Shown here: one piece after another, positions 16,166 through 26,900 of the stretch
Layout of the letters: every line of letters starts with the position of its first letter
Position numbering within the stretch: position 1 is the first letter of the stretch
Source: Trinickia fusca
GTDB taxonomy: Bacteria; Pseudomonadota; Gammaproteobacteria; Burkholderiales; Burkholderiaceae
Direction: 5' to 3'
Length of the DNA stretch: 64,000 nucleotides
Assembly (NCBI RefSeq): GCF_003628145.1
Contig: NZ_RBZV01000001.1
Location: forward strand, 901,558 to 965,557
Notes under the pieces: model-generated
Database searches by the model: none
What the model saw: only the letters and a program-made list of their open reading frames with translations
Told to the model about the DNA's origin: nothing
Translations under genes and position numbers: made by a program

Positions 16166-17389
16166 TCAAGCGCGCAACAACGGCAACGGCTCGAAGCGGC
16201 CGCGCAGCACGCTCGCCGCATCGAGTCCCCACCAGGGCCCGAGCACGGTCGCATACAGTTGCCGGAAGTCGACCCCGACCGGCAGATTGCCGTTGCCGTC
16301 CAGCCGCGCGAGCATCGGCGGCACGCCGTACAACCCGCCACGCACGCGGCCCCCTGCGACGAAATGCGGCGCGACGGTGCCATGATCGGTACCGTTGCTC
16401 TGGTTCTCGCGCACGCGCCGGCCGAACTCGGCGTAAGTCATGATGAGCGTGTTGTTCCAGCGTCCCAGTTCGACGAGTGCCGAGCGCATCGCCGCGAAGC
16501 CTTGTGCGAGCTGGGTCAGCAGTGCCGCGTGCTGCCCCGGCTGATTCTGATGCGTGTCGAAGCCGTTCAGCGTGAGGCGGATCACCGCCACGCCCTCGCC
16601 CGCGATCGGCTGACCGGCCGGCGTATCGGCGCTCGCGAGCACCTGCATGGCCGTCTTTACTGCCGCGCCGAACGCACCGGGCGGAAACGTCGTCTTCAAC
16701 GCGAACTGGCCACCGTGCGGCCGCAGCCTCTCGGCCGCCCGCGCGATGTCTTGCTCGACATCGAGAATGTGCTCGAGCTCGGGATTGCGCTCGCGCAGCG
16801 CAACGGGTCGCACGAGCCGCGCCGCCTGCACGAATTGCGTCGGATTCACGAGTGCGATGGCGCGCGCGCCGTTCGCGAACGGCCCCATCTCCGCACTACC
16901 GATCACGACGCCGTCGGCCACGAACGTCCGAGGCACGCTCGCTTGCGCAAAGGCGCGCGTCAGCCACCCCTCGGGCAGATATTCGTCGGCGCGCGATGCC
17001 GTGTCCCAGATTTCGATCGAACGGAAATGCGACAGGTTCGGCTGCGCATAGCTGACGCCTTGCACGATCGCAAGCTGCCCGTCGTGCCAGAGCGGCAGCA
17101 TCGGCTCGAGCGACGGATGCCAGCCCGTGCGCTCGTCGAGCGCGATCGCCCGATCCCGCTTGATGCCGATGCTGGGACGCAGCGTCGCATAGGCCGGGTC
17201 CGCATACGGAATCACGGTGTTGAGCCCGTCGTTGCCGCCCTTGAGTTCGACGAGGATCAGCAGGTTGCGATAGTCGGCGCGCGTGGGGCCAGCCTTCTCG
17301 TGTCCGGCCTGCGCCGCGGCCATGCGCGGCAGCAGCAGCGTGACGCCGGCCGCGGCGCTCAGCGAAAGAACGAAGTCACGTCGTTTCAT
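16166..17389 (-). CDS. DUF1501 domain-containing secreted protein
   Basis: 407 aa. Begins MKRRDF with a hydrophobic stretch ending in MAAAQA, a Tat-type signal peptide. The body matches DUF1501, a sulfatase-like fold of unknown function (LVELKGGNDGLNTVIPY, GWHPSLEPMLPLW, THQNQPGQHAALL, TYAEFGRRVRENQSNGTDHG). 25 bp downstream of the DUF1800 gene; these two families are habitually paired. Role not established, probably periplasmic. Confidence 0.92.
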   Translation of the reverse strand: MKRRDFVLSLSAAAGVTLLLPRMAAAQAGHEKAGPTRADYRNLLILVELKGGNDGLNTVIPYADPAYATLRPSIGIKRDRAIALDERTGWHPSLEPMLPLWHDGQLAIVQGVSYAQPNLSHFRSIEIWDTASRADEYLPEGWLTRAFAQASVPRTFVADGVVIGSAEMGPFANGARAIALVNPTQFVQAARLVRPVALRERNPELEHILDVEQDIARAAERLRPHGGQFALKTTFPPGAFGAAVKTAMQVLASADTPAGQPIAGEGVAVIRLTLNGFDTHQNQPGQHAALLTQLAQGFAAMRSALVELGRWNNTLIMTYAEFGRRVRENQSNGTDHGTVAPHFVAGGRVRGGLYGVPPMLARLDGNGNLPVGVDFRQLYATVLGPWWGLDAASVLRGRFEPLPLLRA

Positions 17390-17414
17390 GTCGGTATCCC
17401 CTCGGGCACGCGCC

Positions 17415-19106
17415 TTACTGCAACTGATACGCGGGGTCCATCATCAGCGCGCGCAGATAGGCGCTGCTCGACAGGCCCACGTCGATCGCATCGACAGGTT
17501 CGATCGGCAGCATGGCGTGCTGCATCTGCAATTCCGTCGACAAGCTCGGCTGCTCGCTCGGCGCCGTGCGATAGCGCGCCAGCCAGGCACTCAGGTCGAA
17601 GCGCATCCCGCCCGCACCCGCCCGGGCCGGACTCTTTTGCATGGGGCTTGGGCCCGCCATGCCGCCCGCCATCGCGTTCGGCATCGCGTTCGGCATCGCC
17701 TGCCCCGCCATGGCGCGGCTAGCCTCGTGCTTGACGGCTGCGGCTGGACTTGGCTTGGCCGCCTCGGTGGCCCGGAACAGCTGCTCGACGAATTGATCCC
17801 GCGCCAGCAGCGTCGTGCTGTTGATCCATATGGAGCCGCCTGGCCAGCCCTTCACGTTCGGCGGATAGAACAGGTTCTGACCGAGATTGCGGGTCAATCC
17901 GACGAACGGCGTCGTGCTGTCGTAAGCGACGTCGAGCGAACGCACGGTACCGACGACGAACTCCACCGGCGACTTCACGAGCACGCCGCGGTTACGCTCG
18001 TCCCAGAACGCGTCGGTCAGCAGCAGCGCGCGCAGCGCCGTCTTGATGTCGTAGCCGCTCGCCCGAAAACGCACGGCGATCGGTGAGATGACGGCCGCAT
18101 CGGGCGTCTCGGAGACGAACTCGCGCCACAGCTTGGTCGTCACGAACGTCGCCGTCTGCGGCTCGGCGAGCAGGATGTCGAGCACCGCATCGCCGTCGAA
18201 CGGCCCGCTGCGGCCGAGCACGGTCTTCACGCCGTCGTCGTGCTGCTCATGACGGAACACGAACTGCTGCGTGTCGGGATCGAGGCCCCATCCCGTGTAC
18301 GCGCGGGCCGCCTCGCTGACGTCGCGCTGCGAATAATGTCCCTCACCGAGCGTGAAGAGCTCCATCGCCTCGCGTGCGAAGTTCTCGTTGGGCTTGCCTT
18401 TGCGGTTGCTCGCGCCATCGAGGTAAAGCAGCATGGCCGGATCCTTCGCGACCTCGTGCAGCATCGTGGCGAAACTGCCGAGCGCCTGACGCCGCAGCAG
18501 CGCGTCCTGTTGCGCCATCAATTGCGGATAGGCGATCTTGTCCTGAGCCGACGTGAAGTGGTTGTGCCAGAACAACGTCATGCGCTCGGTCAGCGGCGAG
18601 CGCGTCGTCAACATTTCGCGCACCGCCCATTCGCGCAGCTGCTCGTAGCGCTGGCCTCGCACGGCCCCCTCGGCGCGGCGTTCCTCGGGCGTCCAGACAC
18701 GCATCTCCGCGCGCGTCGGCGTAGGCTCGGCCGCCCACGCAGGCGACGGCGTGACGGCTCGCGTGTTCGCCTCGCCGAGCACCTTGTCGACGGCAGCCTC
18801 GCGCGTGAGTCCGATGTATGGCGCGAGTTCGGCCGCATCGGGCGCGAATCCCACCCGCGTGAGGAAAAAGCGGGCAGCGTCGGCATCGAGCAGCGCCTCG
18901 TCCCTCTCGCTTGCCTCGTTCGACTTTGCTGCCGCGACGGAGGCCGAGGCCGGTACGACTCGATGCGGCGCCTTCGCAGCATGGCGAGCGGCAGGCGCAT
19001 GCTTGCCAGGCGACATCGGGTCCGCGTGGGCCACCCCATGCCCCGCGCCAAGCCCTGCACAGGCCACCGCCGTCAAGGCGAGCCTGAACGCACGAAAGAG
19101 CTTCAT
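17415..19106 (-). CDS. DUF1800 domain-containing secreted protein
   Basis: 563 aa. Signal peptide at residues 1-28 (cleavage near AHA-DP). DUF1800 body: AARFFLTRVGFAPD, FWHNHFTSAQDK, EVAKDPAMLLYLDGASNRKGKPNENFAREAMELF and YPPNVKGWPGG. A low-complexity region near 470-505 (repeated AMPNAM/AMAG) interrupts the C-terminal part. Always found with DUF1501 partners; function unknown. Confidence 0.93.
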   Translation of the reverse strand: MKLFRAFRLALTAVACAGLGAGHGVAHADPMSPGKHAPAARHAAKAPHRVVPASASVAAAKSNEASERDEALLDADAARFFLTRVGFAPDAAELAPYIGLTREAAVDKVLGEANTRAVTPSPAWAAEPTPTRAEMRVWTPEERRAEGAVRGQRYEQLREWAVREMLTTRSPLTERMTLFWHNHFTSAQDKIAYPQLMAQQDALLRRQALGSFATMLHEVAKDPAMLLYLDGASNRKGKPNENFAREAMELFTLGEGHYSQRDVSEAARAYTGWGLDPDTQQFVFRHEQHDDGVKTVLGRSGPFDGDAVLDILLAEPQTATFVTTKLWREFVSETPDAAVISPIAVRFRASGYDIKTALRALLLTDAFWDERNRGVLVKSPVEFVVGTVRSLDVAYDSTTPFVGLTRNLGQNLFYPPNVKGWPGGSIWINSTTLLARDQFVEQLFRATEAAKPSPAAAVKHEASRAMAGQAMPNAMPNAMAGGMAGPSPMQKSPARAGAGGMRFDLSAWLARYRTAPSEQPSLSTELQMQHAMLPIEPVDAIDVGLSSSAYLRALMMDPAYQLQ

Positions 19107-19195
19107 CGTCTCGCGCTCATCATCGGTCAGATAGAGATAGGATCAGGAATCGATTCGCCGGTTCGACACAGTCAGGCGGCGCGAAGGCGCTGGCT

Positions 19196-19519
19196 TCAGC
19201 GCTTGTAGAGCTCGCGCACGGCATCTTCGATGTGCTGGCGCAGAAGGCGGCGCTCTTCGGGCGTCATGTGGCCATCACGCTGGTGCTCGTCGAAATCGGG
19301 TACTGCCGTGCGCATGACAGGCACGGACGCGGCGCCGACCGGCGCTTGACGGGGCGAACGCGGCGGCAAGAACCGCCCGTGTGGCGGATGCTCCGGCACA
19401 CCTGATCGCATCGACGGCTGAGCATGGGCATCGATCGCGCCGAGCGTCCCCGCAAGGGCGCCGGCAATCGCTACCGCGGCAGCGCGCGCTCTCAGGCACG
19501 GCCACGCTCTTACCGTCAT
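19196..19519 (-). CDS. Small secreted protein upstream of DUF1800/DUF1501
   Basis: 107 aa from ATG 19519, preceded by GAAGGGAA as RBS. Signal peptide (about 1-35, ending DAHA-QP), a proline-rich middle and a charged C-terminal segment DGHMTPEERRLLRQHIEDAVRELYKR, found in small proteins of Burkholderiales. An EF-hand-like D-G spacing is present but too degenerate to call. First gene of the three-gene secreted-protein operon, 89 bp before the DUF1800 gene. Confidence 0.75.
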   Translation of the reverse strand: MTVRAWPCLRARAAAVAIAGALAGTLGAIDAHAQPSMRSGVPEHPPHGRFLPPRSPRQAPVGAASVPVMRTAVPDFDEHQRDGHMTPEERRLLRQHIEDAVRELYKR

Positions 19520-19693
19520 CTTGTTCCCTTCGTCATGCGGCAACCGGCTACCTCGAATTACGTATGCTTAGGCCCGAACAAAACGGTCGGACGGAGAAAG
19601 GTCTTATGGGATGAAGTATCCACCGAACAGCCGCTATCAGTGAAGAAGTTTATGAGGACGAGGTTTACGCGGCGCGTCTTGCCAGGTAAATTT

Positions 19694-19709
19694 TGTAACT
19701 GACTGTAAC
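19694..19709 (+). promoter_or_regulatory. Tandem TGTAAC repeat upstream of ompR
   Basis: TGTAAC at 19694-19699 and again at 19704-19709, exactly 10 bp apart, ending 53 bp before ompR. OmpR/PhoB-type regulators bind direct repeats with about 10-bp spacing, so this may be an autoregulatory site. Confidence 0.4.
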
Positions 19710-19762
19710 CCCATAAATCACGCTTTCGCGTCCCTCATTCCAATCGCGCTAAGATGCCGGTC

Positions 19763-20488
19763 ATGGAAACCAAAAATCCCTCCAAGATTCTCGTCGTCGA
19801 CGATGACCCGCGGCTGCGCGATCTGCTGCGCCGTTATCTCGGCGAGCAAGGCTTCAACGTCTATGTCGCGGAAAACGCGCCGGCCATGAACAAGCTGTGG
19901 GTCCGCGAGCGTTTCGATCTGCTCGTGCTGGACCTCATGCTGCCCGGCGAGGACGGCTTGTCGATCTGCCGGCGTCTGCGCGGCAGCAACGACCGCACGC
20001 CCATCATCATGCTCACGGCCAAGGGCGAGGACGTCGACCGCATCGTCGGTCTCGAGATGGGTGCCGACGACTACCTGCCCAAGCCGTTCAACCCGCGCGA
20101 ACTGGTCGCGCGCATCCACGCCGTGCTGCGCCGGCAATCGCCGTCGGAGCTGCCGGGTGCGCCCTCCGAAACGGCCGAGGTATTCGAGTTCGGTGATTTC
20201 GCGCTGAATCTGGCCACGCGCACGCTCACGAAAGCAGGCCAGGAAATTCCGCTCACGACGGGCGAGTTCTCGGTGCTGAAAGTGTTCGCGCGCCATCCGC
20301 GCCAGCCGCTGTCGCGCGAAAAGCTCATGGAGCTTGCGCGTGGTCGCGAATATGAAGTATTCGATCGCAGCCTCGATGTGCAGATCTCGCGTCTGCGCAA
20401 GCTGATCGAGGTCGACCCGAGCAGCCCGCGCTTCATCCAGACCGTCTGGGGCCTCGGCTACGTGTTCATCCCCGACGGCTCGGCGTGA
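19763..20488 (+). CDS. ompR: OmpR-type response regulator
   Basis: 241 aa. Receiver domain 8-125 with acidic pocket VVDDD and phospho-acceptor Asp57 (VLDLMLPGEDG), conserved Lys in YLPKPF; winged-helix DNA-binding domain about 145-238 ending IQTVWGLGYVFIPDG. Very close in sequence to OmpR orthologues of Burkholderia. Start taken at METKNPSK (19763); ATG 19754 would add three residues. Partner of the kinase 41 bp downstream; controls porins and osmotic response in relatives. Confidence 0.95.
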   Translation: METKNPSKILVVDDDPRLRDLLRRYLGEQGFNVYVAENAPAMNKLWVRERFDLLVLDLMLPGEDGLSICRRLRGSNDRTPIIMLTAKGEDVDRIVGLEMGADDYLPKPFNPRELVARIHAVLRRQSPSELPGAPSETAEVFEFGDFALNLATRTLTKAGQEIPLTTGEFSVLKVFARHPRQPLSREKLMELARGREYEVFDRSLDVQISRLRKLIEVDPSSPRFIQTVWGLGYVFIPDGSA

Positions 20489-20529
20489 CGGGCAGCTTGT
20501 CGCACTTTCCCCTCCTCCAGTAAGGCCCC

Positions 20530-21894
20530 ATGCGGATCGACCGGCGCTTCCTCGCGCACGTCTTCGGGGGCCTGTTCTGGCGCACGTTCCTGCTGATCGC
20601 GCTGCTGATCGCGGTCAGCCTCGCCGCGTGGTTCCAGAGCTTTCGCGTGATCGAGCGCGAGCCGCGGGCGCAGCGCGTCGCGTTGCAGCTCGTGGCCATC
20701 GTCAAGCTCACGCGCACGGCGCTGCTCTATTCGGATCCGGACCTGCGCCGCGCGCTGCTGCAGGATCTCGAAAGCAACGAAGGCGTGCGCGTCTATCCGC
20801 GCGAGACGACCGACAAGTACCGCCTGCAGCCCGACGAGTCGTTGAACCGGCTCATCGAGCACGACATCCGCGGCAGGCTCGGCGACGACACCGTCATCGC
20901 TCAAACAGTCAACGACATTCCCGGCGTGTGGATCAGCTTCAAGATCGACGACGATGACTACTGGGTCGCGCTCGATCGCGAGCAGCTCGACAACGTGACG
21001 GGCCTGCAATGGGCCGGCTGGGGCGTGTTCGCGCTTGCGCTGTCGCTATTCGGCGCGGCGTTCATCACGAGCCTCGTGAACCGGCCGTTCTCGCGCCTGG
21101 CTGCGGCCGCGCGCAACGTCGGTTCGGGCCAGTTCCCCGAACCGCTGCCGGAGCGCGGCATGGGCGTGGCCGCCGAAACGAACCGCAGCTTCAACCAGAT
21201 GGTGCAGGACCTCGAGCAGCTCGAGGCCGATCGCGCGTTGATGCTGGCCGGTATCTCGCATGATCTGCGCACGCCGCTCGCGCGGCTGCGGCTCGAAACC
21301 GAGATGAGTCCGTCCGATCAGGCCACGAAGGACGCGATGATCGACGACATCGAACAGATGGACATGATCATCGGGCGCTTCCTCGACTACGCCCGGCCCG
21401 TGCAGCGCCTGCCCGAGCCCGTCGATTTGTCGCTGATCGCGGGCGATATGGCCTCGCGCATGGCGGGCGAGGACGGCGTGCGCCTCATCACGCGGCTCGC
21501 GCTCGACGCCGTCATCGAAGCCGATCCGACCGACGTGCGGCGCGTGGTCGGCAACTTGCTCGAGAATGCGAGAAAGTACGGTATCAGCGAAACCGACGGC
21601 ATCCCGCACATCATGCTCGAGACGCGTGTGATGCATTCGAAAGTCGAGCTATCCGTGCTCGACGATGGTCCCGGTATCCCCGAGGACCAGATCGGTCTCG
21701 TTACGCGGCCGTTCTACCGCGTCGATTCGGCGCGCAGCCAGGCCAACGGCACCGGGCTCGGCATGGCGATCGTGCAGCGGCTCGTGAGCCGCCATCGCGG
21801 CACGCTGCGGCTGCGCAACCGCACGCCGGGGCCGGGGCTCGAAGTCACCATCGAGTTTCCGCTCGTACGCAAGCACCTGGTGCCTAGTACTTAG
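20530..21894 (+). CDS. envZ: EnvZ-type sensor histidine kinase
   Basis: 454 aa. Transmembrane helices at about 15-35 and 160-182 enclose a periplasmic sensor of roughly 120 residues; HAMP 183-235; HisKA with phospho-acceptor His244 (GISHDLRTPLARLRLE); HATPase_c with N-box NLLENARKYG, G1 DDGPGIP and G2 GTGLGMAI. Senses envelope or osmotic cues and phosphorylates OmpR. Directly follows ompR in one operon. Confidence 0.95.
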   Translation: MRIDRRFLAHVFGGLFWRTFLLIALLIAVSLAAWFQSFRVIEREPRAQRVALQLVAIVKLTRTALLYSDPDLRRALLQDLESNEGVRVYPRETTDKYRLQPDESLNRLIEHDIRGRLGDDTVIAQTVNDIPGVWISFKIDDDDYWVALDREQLDNVTGLQWAGWGVFALALSLFGAAFITSLVNRPFSRLAAAARNVGSGQFPEPLPERGMGVAAETNRSFNQMVQDLEQLEADRALMLAGISHDLRTPLARLRLETEMSPSDQATKDAMIDDIEQMDMIIGRFLDYARPVQRLPEPVDLSLIAGDMASRMAGEDGVRLITRLALDAVIEADPTDVRRVVGNLLENARKYGISETDGIPHIMLETRVMHSKVELSVLDDGPGIPEDQIGLVTRPFYRVDSARSQANGTGLGMAIVQRLVSRHRGTLRLRNRTPGPGLEVTIEFPLVRKHLVPST

Positions 21895-21952
21895 CGCCTG
21901 GAGCCGCGGCCTGAACAGTGGCGTTTGTCGATCCACACCGAGGAGTGAGCGC

Positions 21953-22501
21953 ATGAAAACCGTCGGCGATAAACTTGAAGCGTTCACCGTTACTGCCGCG
22001 AAGCCGGGCTTCAACCACCCCGAGGAAAACGGTCAATCGGCGTTCGAAGCGATTACGGAAGCATCGTTCCCGGGCAAGTGGAAGATCATCTACTTCTATC
22101 CGAAGGATTTCTCGTTCGTCTGCCCGACCGAAATCGTCGAATTCGCCAAGCTGCAAAAAGATTTCGCCGACCGTGCCGCCATCCTGCTCGGCGGCAGCGC
22201 CGACAACGAGTTCGTGAAGCTCGCATGGCGCCGCGAAGACAAAACTCTCGACCGCCTGAACCACTATGCGTTCGGCGACGTCAAGGGCGAGCTGATCGAC
22301 CAGCTCGGCGTGCGCGACAAGGAATCCGGCGTGGCCCTGCGCGCGACGTTCATCGTCGACCCGGACAACACGATCCAGCACGTTTCGGTCAACAACCTGA
22401 ACGTCGGCCGCAGCCCGCAGGAAATCCTGCGGATTCTGGACGGTCTGCAGACCGACGAGCCGTGCCCGAGCAACCGTGAGGTGGGCGGCGCAATGCTGTA
22501 G
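21953..22501 (+). CDS. Peroxiredoxin, AhpC/TSA type
   Basis: 182 aa. Reduces hydrogen and organic peroxides. Peroxidatic Cys57 in FSFVCPTEIVEF; a second Cys171 (TDEPCPSN) stands where AhpC-type enzymes have the resolving Cys. Also conserved: KIIYFYPKDF and RATFIVDPDN. Resembles mycobacterial-type AhpC, which uses AhpD; no ahpD or ahpF is adjacent. RBS GAGGAGTGAG. Ends 19 bp from the converging ispF. Confidence 0.92.
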   Translation: MKTVGDKLEAFTVTAAKPGFNHPEENGQSAFEAITEASFPGKWKIIYFYPKDFSFVCPTEIVEFAKLQKDFADRAAILLGGSADNEFVKLAWRREDKTLDRLNHYAFGDVKGELIDQLGVRDKESGVALRATFIVDPDNTIQHVSVNNLNVGRSPQEILRILDGLQTDEPCPSNREVGGAML

Positions 22502-22520
22502 GCGCGCGCCCGCCGGCAGG

Positions 22521-23000
22521 CTAGCCCTTGCTGACCAGCGCCGCTGCTTGCGCCTCGATGCCCTCGCCTCGTCCGAGGTAGCCCAGTTTCTCGTTCGTCT
22601 TCGCCTTCACGTTCACGCGATCGAGCGGCAAGCCGAGATCCTCGGCGATGTTCGCGCGCATCGCGTCGATATGCGGCGCGAGCTTGGGCGCTTGCGCGAT
22701 CACCGTGCTGTCGACGTTTTCGATTCGAAAGCCCGCCTGGGCCAGCCGTGCCGCGCATTCGCGCAGCAGCACCCGGCTGTTGGCCCCCGAAAAACGCTCG
22801 TCGGTGTCGGGAAAGTGCCGGCCGATGTCGCCAAGCGCCGCCGCGCCGAACAGCGCGTCGGTGATCGCGTGCAGCAGCACGTCCGCATCCGAGTGACCGA
22901 GCAGGCCGCGTTCGTAAGGCACCGTTACGCCGCCGATGATGAGCGGGCGCCCCGGCACCAGCGCGTGCACGTCATAGCCTTGTCCGATTCTGTAGTCCAT
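22521..23000 (-). CDS. ispF: 2-C-methyl-D-erythritol 2,4-cyclodiphosphate synthase
   Basis: 159 aa, standard length. Fifth step of the MEP isoprenoid pathway: forms the cyclodiphosphate from CDP-methylerythritol phosphate, releasing CMP. Metal ligands in GYDVHAL and [22 protein letters not shown] and [21 protein letters not shown] are family hallmarks. Start at [12 protein letters not shown] (ATG 23000); an upstream in-frame ATG at 23024 is less conserved. Downstream of ispD in the same operon. Confidence 0.97.
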   Translation of the reverse strand: MDYRIGQGYDVHALVPGRPLIIGGVTVPYERGLLGHSDADVLLHAITDALFGAAALGDIGRHFPDTDERFSGANSRVLLRECAARLAQAGFRIENVDSTVIAQAPKLAPHIDAMRANIAEDLGLPLDRVNVKAKTNEKLGYLGRGEGIEAQAAALVSKG

Positions 23001-23066
23001 CCGTGAGTCCGATTGCGATTGCATGAAGTGAGTGAAACAGTGGGCGCGCGGCCGGCACGACTGCCG

Positions 23067-23774
23067 TCACGCGTCGGGACGCTGACGCAGGATCGCCTCG
23101 GCCAGGTCGAAGTCTTCGGGATACGTGACCTTGAAGTTGCGCAGGCTCCCTTGCACGAGCCGCGGTGCATGGCCGAGCCATTCGATCGCGCTGGCTTCGT
23201 CGGTGAGGTCGTGGCCCTGTTCTTGCGCGCGCTCGATGGCCTCGCGCAGCATGCCGATGCGAAACATCTGCGGCGTTTGTGCCTGCCACAGGCCGCTGCG
23301 CGGCTCGGTGCGCGCGATGCGCTCGCCGTCATCGGCCACGCGCTTGAGCGTGTCGGCCACGGGCAGCGCCATGATGCCGCCGACCGCATCGTCCTTGAGC
23401 GCGGCGATCAACGAACGGATCAGCTGCGGCGTGATGCCGGGCCGCGCGGCATCGTGCACGAGCACCCAGTCGTCGTCGCTCGCGCCGAATTCGGCCAGCG
23501 CATCGAGCCCGTTCTTGACCGATTGCTGCCGTGACGCGCCGCCACAGCGACGCACGGCAAAGCGCAGGCCGGCGAAACGGCGCGCATCGAAATGCGCATC
23601 GTCAGGCGCGATGACGACGAGCGTCTGCGAGAACTCGCTGCACGCGTCGAACGCAGCCAGCGTGAAATGGAGCAAATCGTGACCGGCAACGGTACGGTAT
23701 TGCTTCGGCATCGGCGCGCCGGAGCGGCTGCCGGTACCCGCGCAGGGGATCAGGGCGAAGAGACGGGAAGTCAC
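23067..23774 (-). CDS. ispD: 2-C-methyl-D-erythritol 4-phosphate cytidylyltransferase
   Basis: 235 aa, GTG start ([14 protein letters not shown]). Third MEP-pathway step: transfers CMP to MEP. Nucleotide-binding loop [41 protein letters not shown] and [10 protein letters not shown] are all present. An upstream ATG at 23876 would overlap the divergent mfd leader and gives non-homologous residues. Followed by ispF after 66 bp. Confidence 0.96.
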   Translation of the reverse strand: MTSRLFALIPCAGTGSRSGAPMPKQYRTVAGHDLLHFTLAAFDACSEFSQTLVVIAPDDAHFDARRFAGLRFAVRRCGGASRQQSVKNGLDALAEFGASDDDWVLVHDAARPGITPQLIRSLIAALKDDAVGGIMALPVADTLKRVADDGERIARTEPRSGLWQAQTPQMFRIGMLREAIERAQEQGHDLTDEASAIEWLGHAPRLVQGSLRNFKVTYPEDFDLAEAILRQRPDA

Positions 23775-23943
23775 GAAAGCTGGCCGCAAAGTCAAAATTA
23801 AAGGACGGATTTTATAATAGGTGTTTCGCGCGAGGCGCCCGGCGCCGCGTCGAGCCCGAATCTTGCTCGCCGTCACGCGTTCACCTCGTGTGACATTGTC
23901 TCGCGCGAGCTCCGACTACTGCTACGGCCGTACCCTCTTCGTC

Positions 23944-26900
23944 ATGCCCGAAACCGCTGCATCGTCCCGCTTCCCCAGCCTGCCTTTTGCGCTTGTCAAA
24001 CCCGGTCAGCGTCATGTGTTCGACGGCACGCACGGCTCATCCGATGCGCTGCTGCTCGCGCGCTACTCGCAGGCCTCGCGCGAGCAGGTGCCGCTGCTGG
24101 CGGTCGTCTGCGCCAGCGCCGTCGACGCGCAGCGGCTCGCGCAGGAGATCGCATGGTATGCGCCGAGCGCGCGCGTGCGCCTGCTGCCGGACTGGGAAAC
24201 GCTGCCGTACGACACGTTCTCGCCGCACCAGGATCTCGTCTCCGAACGCCTGGCCACCCTCCACGATCTCGGCGAGGGCCGTTGCGACATTCTGCTCGTG
24301 CCCGCGACGACGGCGCTCTACCGCATGCCGCCCGCGTCGTTTCTGGCGGCCTACACGTTTTCGTTCTCGCAGGGTGAGCGGCTCGACGAAGCCAAGCTCA
24401 AGGCGCAGCTGACGCTGGCCGGCTACGAGCACGTGAGCCAGGTGGTGCGGCCCGGCGAGTACTGCGTGCGCGGCTCGCTGATCGACCTGTATCCGATGGG
24501 CTCGCCACTGCCGTACCGGATCGACCTGTTCGACGATCAGGTCGACTCGATCCGCGCGTTCGATCCCGATACCCAGCGCAGCCTCTATCCGGTACGCGAC
24601 GTGCGCCTGTTGCCGGGCCGCGAGTTTCCGTTCGACGAAGCGGCGCGCAGCGCGTTTCGCAGCCGCTGGCGTGAGGTGTTCGAGGGCGACCCGAGCCGCG
24701 CGTCGATCTACAAGGACATCGGCAACGGCGTGCCGTCGGCCGGCATCGAGTACTACCTGCCGCTCTTTTTCGACGAGACGGCCACGCTGTTTCATTACCT
24801 GCCGCCTGGCGCGCAGCTCGCTTTCGTCGGCGACCTCGACAGCGCGATCCGGCGCTTCACGGCCGATACGAAGCAGCGCCACAACTTTCTGTCGCACGAC
24901 CGCGAACGGCCGATTCTCGAGCCGCAGCGGCTCTTTCTCACCGACGAGGACTTCTACGCGCTCGCCAAGCCGTTCGCGCGCCTCACGCTGCCGACCAACG
25001 GCGGCGGCGACTGGGCCATCGCGCTGCCGACGCTCGCGCTCGACCGGCATGCCGACGACCCCGTGCTCGCGCTGCGCGCCTACGTGCAATCGAGCGGCAA
25101 GCGCGTGCTGATCGCCGCCGAATCCGCGGGCCGGCGCGAGACGATCGCGCAACTGTTGGCCGAACACGGCTTGCGCCCTGCGTCGATCGACAGCTACGAA
25201 GGCTGGACGACGAGCGACGCACCGTTCGCGCTCGGCGTCGCGCCGCTGGCGAACGGCTTCCTGCTGCCCGGCGAAGGCTGCGCGATCGTCACGGAAACCG
25301 AGCTCTACGGCGGCCTCGGGCGCCGCGCGGGACGCCGCCGTCAGGAACAGGCGAGCAACGTCGATTCGATGGTGCGCGATCTGTCGGAACTGAAGGTCGG
25401 CGATCCCATCGTCCACTCGCAGCACGGCATCGGCCGCTACATGGGGCTCGTCACGATGGACCTCGGCGAAGGTGAAACCGAGTTCCTGCATCTCGAGTAC
25501 GCAGGCGATAGCAAGCTCTACGTGCCCGTCGCGCAGTTGCATGTGATCTCGCGCTATAGCGGCGCGGACCCGGAAACGGCGCCGCTGCATTCCTTGGGCT
25601 CGGGTCAATGGGAAAAAGCCAAGCGCCGCGCCGCGCAGCAGATCCGCGACACGGCCGCCGAGCTGCTGAACCTCTATGCGCGCCGTGCCGCGCGCGAAGG
25701 CCATGCGTTCGCGCTCGATCCGCGCGACTACGTGAAGTTCGCGGAGAGCTTCGGCTTCGAGGAAACGCCTGATCAAGCCTCCGCGATCGCGGCCGTCATC
25801 GGCGACATGACGGCGGGCCGGCCGATGGACCGCCTCGTGTGCGGCGACGTCGGCTTCGGCAAGACCGAAGTCGCGCTGCGCGCGGCGTTCATCGCGGTGA
25901 TGGCCGGCAAGCAGGTGGCGCTGCTTGCGCCGACCACGCTGCTCGCCGAACAGCACACGCAAACCTTCAGCGACCGCTTCGCCGACTGGCCCGTGCGCAT
26001 CGCGGAGCTGTCGCGCTTCAAGTCGGCCAAGGAAGTCAACACGGCGATCGGGCAAATCAACGAAGGCTCTGTCGACATCGTGATCGGCACGCACAAGCTG
26101 CTGTCCTCCGACGTTCAGTTCAAACGCCTCGGCCTCGTCATCATCGACGAGGAGCATCGTTTCGGGGTCCGGCAGAAAGAAGCGCTGAAAGCGCTGCGGG
26201 CCGAAGTCGACGTGCTGACGCTGACGGCCACGCCGATCCCGCGCACGCTGGGCATGGCGCTCGAGGGCCTGCGCGACTTCTCCGTGATCGCGACCGCGCC
26301 GCAAAAGCGCCTCGCGATCAAGACGTTCGTGCGCCGCGAGGAAGACAGCGTCATTCGCGAGGCGATGCTGCGCGAGCTCAAGCGCGGCGGCCAGGTCTAC
26401 TTCCTGCACAACGAAGTCGAGACGATCGAGAATCGCCGCGCGATGCTCGAAGCGCTCGTGCCCGAAGCGCGCATCGCCGTCGCGCACGGCCAGATGCACG
26501 AACGCGAGCTCGAGCGCGTGATGCGCGACTTCGTGGCTCAGCGCGCCAACGTGCTGCTGTGCACGACGATCATCGAAACCGGTATCGACGTGCCGAGCTC
26601 GAACACGATCATCATCCACCGTGCCGACAAGTTCGGCCTCGCGCAGCTGCACCAGTTGCGCGGACGCGTCGGCCGCTCGCATCACCAGGCCTACGCTTAC
26701 TTGCTCGTGCACGATCCGCAGGGGCTCACGAAACAGGCGCAGCGCCGCCTCGAGGCGATCCAGCAGATGGAAGAGCTCGGCTCGGGCTTTTACCTCGCGA
26801 TGCACGATCTCGAGATTCGCGGCACCGGCGAAGTGCTCGGCGACAAGCAGTCGGGCGAGATCCACGAGATCGGCTTCCAGCTGTACTCCGAAATGCTCAA

